Below are positions 16,528-25,830 of a stretch of DNA of 64,000 nucleotides, one piece after another (within the stretch, counting starts at the first letter, position 1; each line of letters begins with the position of its first letter). This stretch comes from an uncultured Alphaproteobacteria bacterium. GTDB taxonomy: Bacteria; Pseudomonadota; Alphaproteobacteria; UBA8366; GCA-2717185. Location of the stretch: assembly GCA_943788635.1 (NCBI GenBank), contig CALSRA010000014.1, positions 31,385 through 95,384 of the forward strand. Direction: 5' to 3'. Below the pieces are notes generated by a model, which did no database searches, had not been told where the DNA came from, and saw only the letters and a program-made list of their open reading frames with translations. The translations under genes and the position numbers were made by a program.

Positions 16528-17003
16528 TTATTCGCCCTTTTCCATGACTACCAATCAGTGACGTTGCATGCGCCTTCAGCCAATGGCAAGCCCAGGCGCC
16601 GAAATGGGGCTATTTGCAAAGCCTCTGGTCGGGTTCTGCTTTGGTTCTTATCGTCAAAGTGTTTTGGAACGGTTAATCGATGCTAAAATAGCAGGAAAAA
16701 TTCGCTACCATCGTAGTGGGTGTGTGCTGGTCGAATTCGCCGGTATCAGTGATTCTCTGATTAATGCCTGACCGGCGTCTGTGGTTTAAGCAGAAGATTC
16801 TGGATTTGGAAGCAACAGGTTACTGATTTCCGGACAGAAATTTCAGGCGTCTGAGGTGGTGAATATTAATGAATTTAAATAAAATTTTATATTTATGCGA
16901 ATCGTAAAGGTTAACGGAATTCTTTTAAGTTTCAATAGTTTATCGTTGATTTTCTTGTCAAATTCTGCCAGTTTGAAGAGACTGAGCGTTAACATATGGG
17001 AGC
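16528..17003. other. Long, AT-rich intergenic region upstream of flagellin
   Basis: Nearly 480 bp without a confident gene. A 67-residue frame at 16568-16771 has no family character. From about 16850 to 16990 the sequence is strongly AT-rich, consistent with a promoter and 5' untranslated region for the flagellin gene, but I could not identify a convincing sigma-28 or sigma-54 element. Confidence 0.5.
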
Positions 17004-17022
17004 GGTCTGGTGATCCCAGACC
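17004..17022 (+). promoter_or_regulatory. Hairpin at the flagellin translation start
   Basis: GGTCTGG at 17004-17010 pairs perfectly with CCAGACC at 17016-17022 around a 5-base loop. A GGGAG element at 16998-17002 lies immediately upstream, and candidate start codons lie within (GTG 17010) or just after it (ATG 17025, ATG 17037). Folding would hide the GTG and bring GGGAG close to ATG 17025. Flagellin mRNA leaders are known targets of translational control in alphaproteobacteria (FlbT/FlaF), so a control role is plausible. Confidence 0.5.
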
Positions 17023-17036
17023 GTATGATAACGACG

Positions 17037-17852
17037 ATGGCAGAACAGATAGGTCTATCCGGGGCAGTTCGGTCCAACCTCTTCAGCCTGCAGCAGACGA
17101 CGCGGCTGGGGGCACAGACCGATGACCGTCTTTCGTCCGGACTTCGTGTCCGCGACCCGCTGGATGGTGCAAGCGAATTTTTCGCTTCGCAGTCGCTCAG
17201 TAACCGTGCGCAGGACCTGGGCCGCACCAAGGATGGTGTTGACCAGGCAATCAGCGCCGTGCAGGCCGCGACGAGTGGGCTGGATGCTATCGGCCAACTG
17301 ACCCAGCAGGCAGAAGGGCTTGCGCGGGCAGCACGCAGCACCAGTGACCCGGATCAGCGTGCCGCTCTGGCGGGGCAGTTCAATGAAGTGCGCAACCAGA
17401 TCGACAGCCTGGCGCAGGATGCGAGTTTCAACGGTACGAATTTCCTGCAATCAACCCCGGACGACCTGGACGTCGCCTTGAACGAGGACGGTTCCAGCAG
17501 CCTGACAATCGAGGGGACGGATGCAACCAGCGGCGGGCTTGGAATCAACGGGACGACATTTGCAACCGATGCCGAAATCGATGCGGCGCTCTCGGAAACG
17601 CAATCGGCGTTGTCCAGCGTCCGGACCAGCACGGCGACGTTGGGTGCCAGCACCTCTGCTTTGCAGACCCGGCTCGACTTTACGCAGGACCTTGCCAATA
17701 CGCTTGAATCGGGGGCCGCCAAGCTGACGGAAGCCGATCTGAACGAGGAAGCGGCCAATCGCCTGGCGCTGAATACCCGGCAGCAGGTCGGTATCAGTTC
17801 GCTAAGTCTTGCAGGACAAAGCCAGACGGCAATTCTCGGCCTGTTCGGATAG
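17037..17852 (+). CDS. Flagellin
   Basis: A 271-residue flagellin of the short alphaproteobacterial kind. The N-terminal D0/D1 region reads SGAVRSNLFSLQQTTRLGAQ, then RLSSGLRVRDPLDGASEFFA, and the C-terminal D0 region ends LNEEAANRLALNTRQQVGIS followed by LAGQSQTAILGLFG. The central domain is small and rich in Ser, Thr, Asp and Gly, so the filament surface domain is reduced. The ATG at 17037 gives a normal N-terminal length; GTG 17010 and ATG 17025 are alternatives and the first has the better Shine-Dalgarno spacing. No other flagellar genes, FlaF or FlbT are in the window, so this is a detached flagellin locus. Confidence 0.92.
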   Translation: MAEQIGLSGAVRSNLFSLQQTTRLGAQTDDRLSSGLRVRDPLDGASEFFASQSLSNRAQDLGRTKDGVDQAISAVQAATSGLDAIGQLTQQAEGLARAARSTSDPDQRAALAGQFNEVRNQIDSLAQDASFNGTNFLQSTPDDLDVALNEDGSSSLTIEGTDATSGGLGINGTTFATDAEIDAALSETQSALSSVRTSTATLGASTSALQTRLDFTQDLANTLESGAAKLTEADLNEEAANRLALNTRQQVGISSLSLAGQSQTAILGLFG

Positions 17853-18002
17853 GGCGGTTGACGCTTCGGTAATCCTGAAACCGACTTTGCGCGCGAAGCC
17901 TGAAATCTTTACATAGAGGTCCAACCGGACTGTGCGACGTATGCTGCCCGTTCCGGGAAGCAGCGCTGCGACCGGTATCAAACGGTGAGGGATGGACCTG
18001 AC

Positions 18003-20360
18003 ATGACAGCCAGAAAATTGGAAGCAGATGATGTCGCGCTTCCGGTAATTGCCCTTGGGGACGGTGCGACGGACGGTGTTTTTTCCCTGTCCAGCCATTC
18101 CCGTGCGCGTGAGGCGCTGGAATTCGGCCTGAATGTCAACGACCCGGGTTTCAATGTTTTCGTCGTCGGTGAAGACCGCAGCGGCCGGATGACTGCGACG
18201 ATACAGTATCTGGAATCGTTTGTTGCCGGCGGTGCGCCAGCCGATGACTGGGTGTATCTGAACAACTTCCAGCATTCGTACAGGCCGACGCCGCTGGCAT
18301 TGCCCACCGGTGGAGGACGCCGTTTCCGCGACCGGATGAATGGTCTGGTGCGGCAATTGCGTGAAGGGCTGGCGACCGCGTTCGGCGGTGAAGGGTTTCA
18401 GGCCGAGGTCGAGGCCGAAGGTGGCAAGCTGCAGCAGGCAGTCAACACTGAGATCCAGGCCTTGCGGGAACTCGCACGCGGCCAGGGACTCGATATCATG
18501 CAATCGCAGCAGGGGCCGTCGATTGTGTCCGTCGATGAAGAAGGCAAGCCGATGCCGACAGAATCGCTATCCGCGGAAGAGCGGGAACACCGTCAGGAAG
18601 CCGCCCGTGACATTGGCGAGAAACTGGCCGCGATCAACCGCCGGGCCGCTGAGCAGCAGGCGGAGCTGGGGGCGCGGATGGCCGAGCTGTATCGGCAAAC
18701 GGCGGACAATGCGATTGCGCCGCTTTTCGATGCGGTACAGGAAGAACTGGGCGGCTACACGGGCGTAACCCGCTGGCTTGTCGAGATGCGCGAGGACGTG
18801 CTGGAGAATCTCCAGCTCTTTGGGCTGGATGGCGAAGAAGGGAAAAGGCGCGAGAAGCCTGAAGACCGATACGCCATCAACCTGTTCGTCGACCATCAGG
18901 ACGATAAGGACCCGGGGGTTCTGCTGGAACCCAACCCGACCTATGAAAATCTGTTCGGGCGGATCGAGTACCGTCCGGCTGAGGGCGGGTTGAGCACGGA
19001 TTTTTCGATGATCCGGTCTGGTTCGATCCACCGTGCCAATGGCGGCATTCTGGTTTTGCGCGCCGAAGCGCTGGCGAAGAATCCGATGAGCTGGGAGTTC
19101 CTCAAGGCGGCGTTGCGGGACAAGGTGATCCGGATCGAGGAATTGCAGCGCGCAGGGTCCATGCCCCTTGCGGGTGCGCCGCAGCCGGCGCCGATCCCGT
19201 TGAATGTGAAGGTCGTGATCGTCGGGGCGCCGCATTGGTATTACACATTCTTTTCCGTTGACCCTGATTTCCAGACCTATTTCAAGATCAAGGCGGATAT
19301 CGATGCGGACATGGATGTGACGCCGGAAAATGTCGCCAGTTATGCCGCACTGATCCGTCGGATTGCCCAGGATCATCGGGGCTTTGACTGTGATGCCGCT
19401 GCCGTACAGCGATTGCTCGGCATCGCGGCGCGCTGGGCTGCCCATCGCGAAAAGCTGACGGCGCGGTTTGAAATCATCGAGGACGTGGTGACCGAAGCGG
19501 TCGAACTCGCGGACTCGGCGGGACAAAAGACGCTGACGCTCGATATGGTCCGCAAGGCGACCGAAAATCGCCGCCGCCGGAATTCGCGGGTGGAGGACCG
19601 TATGCAGGAATCCATCCTGAAGGGGTCCGTCATGATCGCGACGGACGGCCGCACCGTCGGACAGGTCAATGCGCTGACCGTGCGTGATATGGGCGATCAC
19701 GCCTTTGGCGGTCCGTCGCGGATTACGGCGCGCGCCTCCGTTGGGCGGATGGGCATGATCAATATCGAACGCTATGTCTCACTCGGCGGGCCGATACAGC
19801 AAAAGGGCGTCATGGTATTGCAGGGGTTCCTGTCGGGCCATTTCGCGCGGCGGTTCCCGTTGTCCTTCGACTGCTCGATCACCTTCGAACAAAACTATGG
19901 CGGGGTCGAAGGCGACAGCGCTTCCCTCGCGGAACTGTTGACGGTTCTATCGGACCTGTCCGGATTGCCCCTACGGCAGGATCTGGCGATAACCGGCTCG
20001 ATCAACCAGCGCGGCGATGCGCAGGCTATCGGCGGTGCGCATCACAAGATCGAAGGGTTCTTCCGGACATGCCAGGAAAATGGCGCGCTGACCGGAAACC
20101 AGGGCGTTGTCGTTCCGGTGTCGAATGAAAAGAACCTTGTGTTGCGCGACGATGTTGCCCAAGCGGTTGCGGCCGGCACGTTCCATATCTGGAGCGTGGC
20201 GACCATCGACGAAGCGGCTGAACTGTTCATGGACATGCCGGCGGGCGTTGCCGATGCTGATGGCGGGTTCCCGGTGGATACGATTTACGGCCGCGTCATG
20301 GCGCAGCTGGAAGCGTTTGACCGGGCCTTGTATGAACGCGAGCAATTGGCCCGGAAATGA
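18003..20360 (+). CDS. Lon-like ATP-dependent protease (LonB/YcbZ type)
   Basis: A protein of 785 residues with an AAA-related N-terminal half and a C-terminal Lon peptidase domain. The catalytic dyad is Ser639 in VEGDSASLAELL and Lys682 in GGAHHKIEGFF, 43 residues apart as in classical Lon. The N-terminal part has FNVFVVGEDRSGRMTATIQY in place of a textbook Walker A, a family feature, so nucleotide hydrolysis may be weak. SGSIHRANGGILVLRAEAL corresponds to the sensor/Walker B segment. The frame can be extended to a GTG at 17985, but ATG 18003 follows GAGGGATGGA. Cytoplasmic; substrates unknown. It stands alone after the flagellin gene. Confidence 0.92.
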   Translation: MTARKLEADDVALPVIALGDGATDGVFSLSSHSRAREALEFGLNVNDPGFNVFVVGEDRSGRMTATIQYLESFVAGGAPADDWVYLNNFQHSYRPTPLALPTGGGRRFRDRMNGLVRQLREGLATAFGGEGFQAEVEAEGGKLQQAVNTEIQALRELARGQGLDIMQSQQGPSIVSVDEEGKPMPTESLSAEEREHRQEAARDIGEKLAAINRRAAEQQAELGARMAELYRQTADNAIAPLFDAVQEELGGYTGVTRWLVEMREDVLENLQLFGLDGEEGKRREKPEDRYAINLFVDHQDDKDPGVLLEPNPTYENLFGRIEYRPAEGGLSTDFSMIRSGSIHRANGGILVLRAEALAKNPMSWEFLKAALRDKVIRIEELQRAGSMPLAGAPQPAPIPLNVKVVIVGAPHWYYTFFSVDPDFQTYFKIKADIDADMDVTPENVASYAALIRRIAQDHRGFDCDAAAVQRLLGIAARWAAHREKLTARFEIIEDVVTEAVELADSAGQKTLTLDMVRKATENRRRRNSRVEDRMQESILKGSVMIATDGRTVGQVNALTVRDMGDHAFGGPSRITARASVGRMGMINIERYVSLGGPIQQKGVMVLQGFLSGHFARRFPLSFDCSITFEQNYGGVEGDSASLAELLTVLSDLSGLPLRQDLAITGSINQRGDAQAIGGAHHKIEGFFRTCQENGALTGNQGVVVPVSNEKNLVLRDDVAQAVAAGTFHIWSVATIDEAAELFMDMPAGVADADGGFPVDTIYGRVMAQLEAFDRALYEREQLARK

Positions 20361-20364
20361 GCCC

Positions 20365-21588
20365 TCAGCCCAGCGCAAGCGGGTAGGACAGGTAGCCGCG
20401 GAAGCGTGCCCTGCCGCCGCGAACCGGTTCGCCCTCCCCCCGCAAATTTGGGAAGCGTTGTAGCAACCTGCTGATGGCAATGCGTCCTTCCATGCGCGCC
20501 AGCGTCATGCCCGCGCAGGCATGAATGCCGGCACCGAAGGCAAGGTGCCGGTTCGGGCTGCGTGCGATATCGAGCCGTTCCGGGTCGGGAAATTGTGCGG
20601 GGTCGCGATTTGCAGCACCGATACACAATGTAATCAGGCTGCCGGCGGCAATGGTGACACCGCCGATTTCGACATCGGCGGTCGCGCGCCGGTTGCCCAA
20701 CTGGTTGGAACTTTCGAAGCGCAGGAATTCCTCGACGGCGGAATCGATCAGGTCGGGATTTTCGGTCAGCTTCTGCCGTTCCGCCGGAAACGCCAGCAGG
20801 GACGCAACCCCGTTGCCAATCAGGTTGGAGGTGGTTTCGTGTCCTGCGTTGAGCAGGAAAATGCAGTTCTGCACAAGTTCGGTGCCGGTCAGGCTTTCGC
20901 CATCGACGCTGCCGGTGATCAGGCTGGTCAGCACATCGTTTTCGCGCGGGTGCTTCCGCCGCGCATCGATCAGTGCGTCCAGATAGCACGAGAATGCCGT
21001 GACAGCGTCATTGCCGCGTTGCAGGACATCCGGCGCCGGGGAGGGTTCCAGCGCGCCGAGAATTGCCAGTGACCAGCCACGTAACGGGTGTCGTTCCGCC
21101 CGGGGAACGCCCAGCATGTCGCCGATGATTTCAACGGGCAGCGCAGCGGCGAAATCACCGATCAGGTCCATCGCCCCCTTCGCTTCCGCGGCGTCCAGCA
21201 GCCCATCGACAAGGGAGACGAAACGCGGTTGCAGCGTATGCAGGGCGCGTGGTGTGAATGCGGGCGCCAACAGCTTGCGGACCCGCGTATGTAATGGCGG
21301 GTCGTTGAATACCAGGCTGGTCGTGTGATGGGTATAAAGCGGACTGTCGCCGAATTTCGGACCGAATTCCGCTTTTTTGTCGGAAGAGAACCGCTTGTCC
21401 CGGTACACCGCCATCACATCATCGTATCGCGTCAGAAAATATGAGCCGTCCGGGCCAATGTGCATCGGGTCATGCGTGCGCAGCAATGCGTAGGTTGGAT
21501 AGGGGGTTGCCAGAAACCCCGCATCAATTCGGCGCAGGTCAAAAGCGTTGGCGCGCGCGGCTTCTTCCGCGCCGTTCCCGGTGGTCAT
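20365..21588 (-). CDS. Cytochrome P450
   Basis: A 407-residue soluble bacterial P450. The I-helix oxygen-activation motif is AGHETTSN (248-255), the ExxR pair is E287-R290 in VEEFLRF, and the heme-binding loop is FGAGIHACAGMTLARME with Cys358 as thiolate ligand. It belongs to the class I type that takes electrons from a ferredoxin, but no ferredoxin or reductase gene is adjacent. GGAG six bases before ATG 21588 makes this start better than ATG 21600. Its end lies 4 bp from the convergent protease gene. Probable role is hydroxylation of a hydrophobic substrate such as a terpene, fatty acid or steroid. Confidence 0.94.
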   Translation of the reverse strand: MTTGNGAEEAARANAFDLRRIDAGFLATPYPTYALLRTHDPMHIGPDGSYFLTRYDDVMAVYRDKRFSSDKKAEFGPKFGDSPLYTHHTTSLVFNDPPLHTRVRKLLAPAFTPRALHTLQPRFVSLVDGLLDAAEAKGAMDLIGDFAAALPVEIIGDMLGVPRAERHPLRGWSLAILGALEPSPAPDVLQRGNDAVTAFSCYLDALIDARRKHPRENDVLTSLITGSVDGESLTGTELVQNCIFLLNAGHETTSNLIGNGVASLLAFPAERQKLTENPDLIDSAVEEFLRFESSNQLGNRRATADVEIGGVTIAAGSLITLCIGAANRDPAQFPDPERLDIARSPNRHLAFGAGIHACAGMTLARMEGRIAISRLLQRFPNLRGEGEPVRGGRARFRGYLSYPLALG

Positions 21589-21741
21589 ATGTGTCTCCAT
21601 CCTGTCAGGCTACCTGCGCAGACGGCGTCGGGGCAATGTCCGTTGGGGAGAATTCGGTTGCCGTTTTCCTGAAAAACACCCATTTATGACCTGATTGACG
21701 GTCATTATCCGCTAGCACGACGAGGTTTCAGGGAAGACATT

Positions 21742-22419
21742 ATGGACGCGTTGTCGATCATATCGTTGGCATTGGGCGCGGCTTGGGCCAGCGGAATTAA
21801 CCTTTATGCGACGGTGCTTGTTCTCGGTTTGCTGGGGACAACCGGTCTGGTCGGGCTGCCGGCAGGGCTGGACCCGTTGATGACCCCTATCGTGCTGGTA
21901 ATCGCCGGGGTGGTCTATGCGATCGAATTTTTCGCGGACAAGATTCCAGGCGTCGATTCGGTCTGGGACACGATTCATACGTTTATACGCATCCCTGCCG
22001 GCGCATTGATGGCGGCGGGCGCGACCGTCGGGCTTGGTGAAGAATACATGGTTGCGCTGGCGCTGTTAGGCGGAGCCGCGGTGGCGGCTGGCAGCCATGC
22101 GACGAAGGCGGGCAGCCGGGCGATGATCAATACCTCGCCGGAACCGTTCACCAATTGGGGGGCGTCGATCTTTGAAGACATCCTCGTCGTGGGCGGGCTG
22201 GCGCTGGCCCTGTATAATCCGACATTGTTTCTGGGCTTCCTGCTGTTGTTCGTGCTGTTTGCGATCTGGCTGTTGCCGAAAATCTGGCGGGGAATCCGTT
22301 CGATCTACCGCCGGATTGCCGGCACGGCGGCCGGCCCCGGCGCGGGTGATGACGCTAAGATGCTTGAACCGCCTTCCAAAGGGTTCAATCTGTCATCCGT
22401 AAATCGCGACCCGGACTGA
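21742..22419 (+). CDS. DUF4126 integral membrane protein
   Basis: A 225-residue inner-membrane protein with six or so hydrophobic segments. It matches DUF4126 from its start (IISLALGAAWASGINLYATV) through VYAIEFFADKIPGVDSVWD and the glycine/alanine-rich AGSHATKAGSRAMINTSPEP segment. The function is unknown; the repeated small-residue segments suggest a channel or transporter-like fold. AGGGAAG precedes the ATG at 21742. It ends 9 bp before the penicillin-binding protein gene, so the two are likely co-transcribed. Confidence 0.9.
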   Translation: MDALSIISLALGAAWASGINLYATVLVLGLLGTTGLVGLPAGLDPLMTPIVLVIAGVVYAIEFFADKIPGVDSVWDTIHTFIRIPAGALMAAGATVGLGEEYMVALALLGGAAVAAGSHATKAGSRAMINTSPEPFTNWGASIFEDILVVGGLALALYNPTLFLGFLLLFVLFAIWLLPKIWRGIRSIYRRIAGTAAGPGAGDDAKMLEPPSKGFNLSSVNRDPD

Positions 22420-22428
22420 GCGAACGGC

Positions 22429-24435
22429 TTGGCTAAGACTCCCGCAAAGAAGAAGCCGAAAAAGGCACCGCCGGTCAAAGAGCGGCGGTCATTCCTGCGG
22501 CGTTTTTCCAGCCTGCTGGCGACATTGTTCATTTCGCTTGGCGTCTTGTGGGCAGGGGCGTTCCTGATCCTGGCACCGGAAATGCCGGATACCGCCGAAT
22601 TGTGGCGCGTCAAGAAAAGCCCGGGCATAACGGTTTTGGCCGCCGATGGCGGGGTGATCGCGCAGCGCGGGGCATTCACCGGGGCGATGGTTGGCGTCGG
22701 GCGGTTGCCGCCGGATTTGCCGCATGCCGTTATCGCGACGGAGGATCGCCGTTTCTATCAGCATTTCGGCATGGATATCATCGGGTTCGCCCGTGCGATG
22801 GTGGCCAATATCAGCGCCGGGCGGGTGGTGCAGGGCGGCAGCACCATTACCCAGCAACTGGCGAAGAACCTGTTTTTGACGCCGGATCGCACGGTATTGC
22901 GGAAAATTCGGGAACTGATGCTGGCACTGTGGCTGGAAGGGCGGCTGACCAAGGACGAAATCCTGACCCTGTACCTGAACAGGGTGTATCTGGGGGCCGG
23001 AACCTACGGTGTGGAAGCCGCTGCGCAGCGCTATTTTGGTAAATCGGCGCGCAAGGTCACCCTGCAGGAAGCCGCGATGCTGGCCGGACTGCTGAAGGCA
23101 CCGTCGCGCTATGCGCCGACCAGCGACCTGAAGCTGTCGCGCGATCGCGCCGCGCAGGTTCTGCTGAACATGGTTGCCGCCGGCTATATCGACCAGAAGA
23201 AGGCGGACGCGGCGCGCAAAAAACCGGCCCGGCTGGCCGCGCAATCGCGCACGAAAAGTTCGCAATACTTTGTCGACTGGGTCGAGGAACGCATGCCGGG
23301 CCTGATTGGCAACCGGGACGATGACCTGATTGTACAATCGACCTTTGACCCGGTACTGCAGCGTGCGGCGGAAGTGGCTCTGACCGGGACGCTTGGCAAG
23401 CATGGTAAAAACCGCAAGGTCGGACAGGGGGCCGTTGTCGTCTTGGACCCCGGCGGCGCCGTGCTGGCAATGGTCGGGGGGCGTTCCTACGCCAGCAGCC
23501 AGTTCAACCGCGCGGTTCAGGCGCAGCGGCAGCCGGGTTCCGCATTCAAGCCCTTCGTTTATCTGGCGGCGCTGGAATCCGGGTTTGGGCCGGATTCGGT
23601 GGTGCGCGATTCGCCGGTTACCGTGGAAGGGTGGCAGCCTCGGAATTTTTCCAACAAGTACAAGGGCGACATCAAGCTGCGTGATGCCCTGGCCGGGTCG
23701 GTCAATACGGTAACGGTCAAGATTGCCGAAAAGGCGGGGCGATCAAAGGTCGTCAAAACGGCGCAGCGGCTCGGGATTACCTCACCGATATTACCGCACC
23801 CGTCGTTGTCGCTGGGGGCGTCGGAAGTCAGCCTGCTGGAACTGACCGGAGCCTACGCGCCCTTTGCCAATGGCGGGCAGGCGGTGTTGCCGCACGGGGT
23901 GCGGGAAGTCCGCACCCGGTCCGGGGAGTTGCTCTATCGGCGCAGCGGTGCGCGCGTCGGCCAGGTGCTTGCCGGTCGTGAGCTGGCGCGGATGAATGAT
24001 ATGCTCCGCACGGCGGTGACCAAGGGGACAGGGCGCGCGGCGCGATTGAAAGGCCGTGAGGTTGCTGGCAAGACCGGCACCAGCCAGAATTATCGCGATG
24101 CCTGGTTTATTGGATATACCGCAGACTTCGTCGCGGGGGTGTGGCTTGGGAATGACAATGATACCCCCACCAAGCGTGTCACCGGTGGCCAGTTGCCGGC
24201 CGCCCTGTGGCATGACGTGATGGCGAAGGCATCGAAGGGGCTGCCGTCGCGGCAGATCCCCAATGCACCCGTCGCCGTCGCCCGCGTCGAGCGCCGCAGC
24301 GAGCCACCGGCGCCGGAACGTCCGGGCAAGGAAGTCGACTTCGGTAAATTCATCGACGGGCTGGCCGGGCTGCTGTCGGGTCTACCCTACAAGCCGCTGG
24401 AAGACGATGACCTGTCTAATGTTGGGTCTGACTAG
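22429..24435 (+). CDS. Class A penicillin-binding protein (transglycosylase/transpeptidase)
   Basis: A 668-residue bifunctional peptidoglycan synthase, anchored by one membrane segment (about 27-50) after a lysine-rich cytoplasmic tail. The GT51 domain has ATEDRRFYQHFG (102-113, catalytic Glu) and GGSTITQQLAKN (136 onward). The transpeptidase domain has the nucleophile in S371-x-x-K374 (PGSAFKPF), S-V-N at 424-426 and K-T-G at 548-550, all intact. It is shorter than typical PBP1a and lacks a large OB insertion, resembling the PbpC/PBP1-like group of alphaproteobacteria. The start is a TTG at 22429. The gene follows DUF4126 closely. Confidence 0.93.
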   Translation: MAKTPAKKKPKKAPPVKERRSFLRRFSSLLATLFISLGVLWAGAFLILAPEMPDTAELWRVKKSPGITVLAADGGVIAQRGAFTGAMVGVGRLPPDLPHAVIATEDRRFYQHFGMDIIGFARAMVANISAGRVVQGGSTITQQLAKNLFLTPDRTVLRKIRELMLALWLEGRLTKDEILTLYLNRVYLGAGTYGVEAAAQRYFGKSARKVTLQEAAMLAGLLKAPSRYAPTSDLKLSRDRAAQVLLNMVAAGYIDQKKADAARKKPARLAAQSRTKSSQYFVDWVEERMPGLIGNRDDDLIVQSTFDPVLQRAAEVALTGTLGKHGKNRKVGQGAVVVLDPGGAVLAMVGGRSYASSQFNRAVQAQRQPGSAFKPFVYLAALESGFGPDSVVRDSPVTVEGWQPRNFSNKYKGDIKLRDALAGSVNTVTVKIAEKAGRSKVVKTAQRLGITSPILPHPSLSLGASEVSLLELTGAYAPFANGGQAVLPHGVREVRTRSGELLYRRSGARVGQVLAGRELARMNDMLRTAVTKGTGRAARLKGREVAGKTGTSQNYRDAWFIGYTADFVAGVWLGNDNDTPTKRVTGGQLPAALWHDVMAKASKGLPSRQIPNAPVAVARVERRSEPPAPERPGKEVDFGKFIDGLAGLLSGLPYKPLEDDDLSNVGSD

Positions 24436-24453
24436 GCATTCGCCCGGTCGGGG

Positions 24454-24704
24454 TCAGCTTCTGCCGCGCATGTAGCGCCAAAGATACAGGGCGAGCCATA
24501 TCGGAATAACCACGACGGCGCCGATCAGTATTTAACTGAACGCCAGCCAAATATGTCCACGCCCAGTTTCGAACAGGTTTATGGCGCCGTCCCGCAGCGA
24601 GTACAGCACGTTTTCGGGTCGACATTCAGACCGACCAGAAGCAGCCCGACGACAAGGGACAGCACCAGCAGCTTGACGACGGTGCCTACGGTAATTCTGG
24701 GCAT
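24454..24704 (-). pseudogene. Small DUF6460-like membrane protein, frame interrupted
   Basis: The minus strand starts MPRITVGTVVKLLVLSLVVG, continues as VGLNVDPK, then needs a single-base correction to read NVLYSLRDGAINLFETGRGH and WLAFS. A TAA then interrupts before ILIGAVVVIPIWLALYLWRY and the end MRGRS. The two hydrophobic segments and this order match the short DUF6460-type membrane proteins common in alphaproteobacteria. One indel plus one nonsense codon in about 80 codons means the gene is either dead or mis-sequenced. Confidence 0.6.
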
Positions 24705-24722
24705 TTCCGGCTTCCGCTTTGC

Positions 24723-24916
24723 TTAGTCGGCGTTTTTCAGCGCGTCGATCTTTTTGTCGGTATTGTACTGGCTGAGCGTATAGACCGCCCAGATCGCCGC
24801 GGGGTATCCAGCCGATCAGGGTAATCTGCGCAATGAGGCAGATAATCCCGGCCAATTGGCCGTCCGACGGTAAAGAACAGCAACCAGGGTATAAGCAGGG
24901 CGTTGATAAGGCGCAT
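24723..24916 (-). pseudogene. YqaE/Pmp3-family membrane protein, two single-base insertions
   Basis: Reading from ATG 24916: MRLINALLIPWLLFFTVGRP, then after removing one extra base AGIICLIAQITLIGWIPAAI, then after another correction WAVYTLSQYNTDKKIDALKN before TAA at 24725-24723. This is the Pmp3/YqaE pattern of two transmembrane segments, here with a charged tail. The family consists of small proteins linked to membrane potential and salt stress. The two insertions fall in short G or C runs. It is adjacent to the DUF6460-like gene on the same strand. Confidence 0.7.
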
Positions 24917-25005
24917 GAGAATTCCTCTGTTTCAAACGATCCATTTGAGGCAATCTGCCATATTGTGACGCCCCGTGTGAATCACTGAAGCGAAAGGTTT
25001 GCCGA

Positions 25006-25829
25006 ATGGGTAAGGAACTGGAGACACTGAGCAAGCTGGTAGACACGGCAATCGAGTTCTCCGTTGCCTACGGATTCCAGTTTTTGGGCGCCCTTGTCGT
25101 CCTTGTCATTGGCCTCGTGATTTCAAACTGGATTGCGGGCCGGGTCATGCGGTTATGCGAACGCAAGGAGATGGATGTCACCTTCTCGCGTTTCATTGCC
25201 AATGTCATACGGGTCGTTCTGATTGTTGTGACAATCATTATTACCCTGGGCAATTTCGGGATCACGATTGCCCCCTTCATTGCTCTGGCCGGTGCGGGCG
25301 CTTTCGGTGCGACTTTGGCGCTGTAGGGGCTGTTGTCCAACTATGCGGCGGGGCTTGCGATTATCGTCACCCGTCCCTTCGTCGTCGGCAATACCATTGC
25401 GGTAAAAGGTGTCAGCGGCGTCGTGGAAGAAGTCAAAATGGCCACGACCATTCTGCGCGGCGAGGATGGCGAGAAGATCACCATTCCCCAACAAGGAGAT
25501 TGTGGGCGAGATTCTGGTCAATTCCGATGCCAGCAGGATCGTCGAATCGGTCATCTATGTCGGGGTTGATACCGACACGCAGCAGGCCACCGACATCATC
25601 CTGAAGGTTATTGGCGAGCATGTTATCAACGCGGATAGCGCCCCGCCAGTTGTCGGTATCCCACGATTTCGATTACGGGGCCATCGCGCTTGGTTTGCGG
25701 TATTGGGCGCCGAGTTCAAAATACTTCCAGACCCGCTATACGGTGAACGGTGCGATCAAGCAGGCGCTGGACGAGGCCGGCATCGCATTGCTGACCCCGT
25801 CATTTCCCGTGCGGCCTGCGCCGAACTGA
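25006..25829 (+). pseudogene. Small mechanosensitive channel (MscS family), one TAG and two indels
   Basis: The protein starts MGKELETLSKLVDTAIEF and has the MscS pore helix GNFGITIAPFIALAGAGAFG followed by ATLAL. A TAG at 25324-25326 then stands where MscS proteins have a conserved glutamine (the LQG of the pore region). The frame continues as GLLSNYAAGLAIIVTRPFVV and the beta domain up to EKITIP. An extra C near 25487 shifts the frame; correction gives NKEIVGEILVNSDASR, and another shift near 25650 leads to the C-terminal domain ending at 25829. The restored channel would be about 270 residues. The breaks look more like sequence errors than old decay, because all domains remain conserved. 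Confidence 0.8.
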
Positions 25830-25830
25830 G

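Noticed and set aside
18567..19700. Minus-strand frame of 377 codons opposite the Lon-like protease
   Set aside because: Shadow of the protease gene; composition dominated by Arg, Asp and His with no motif.
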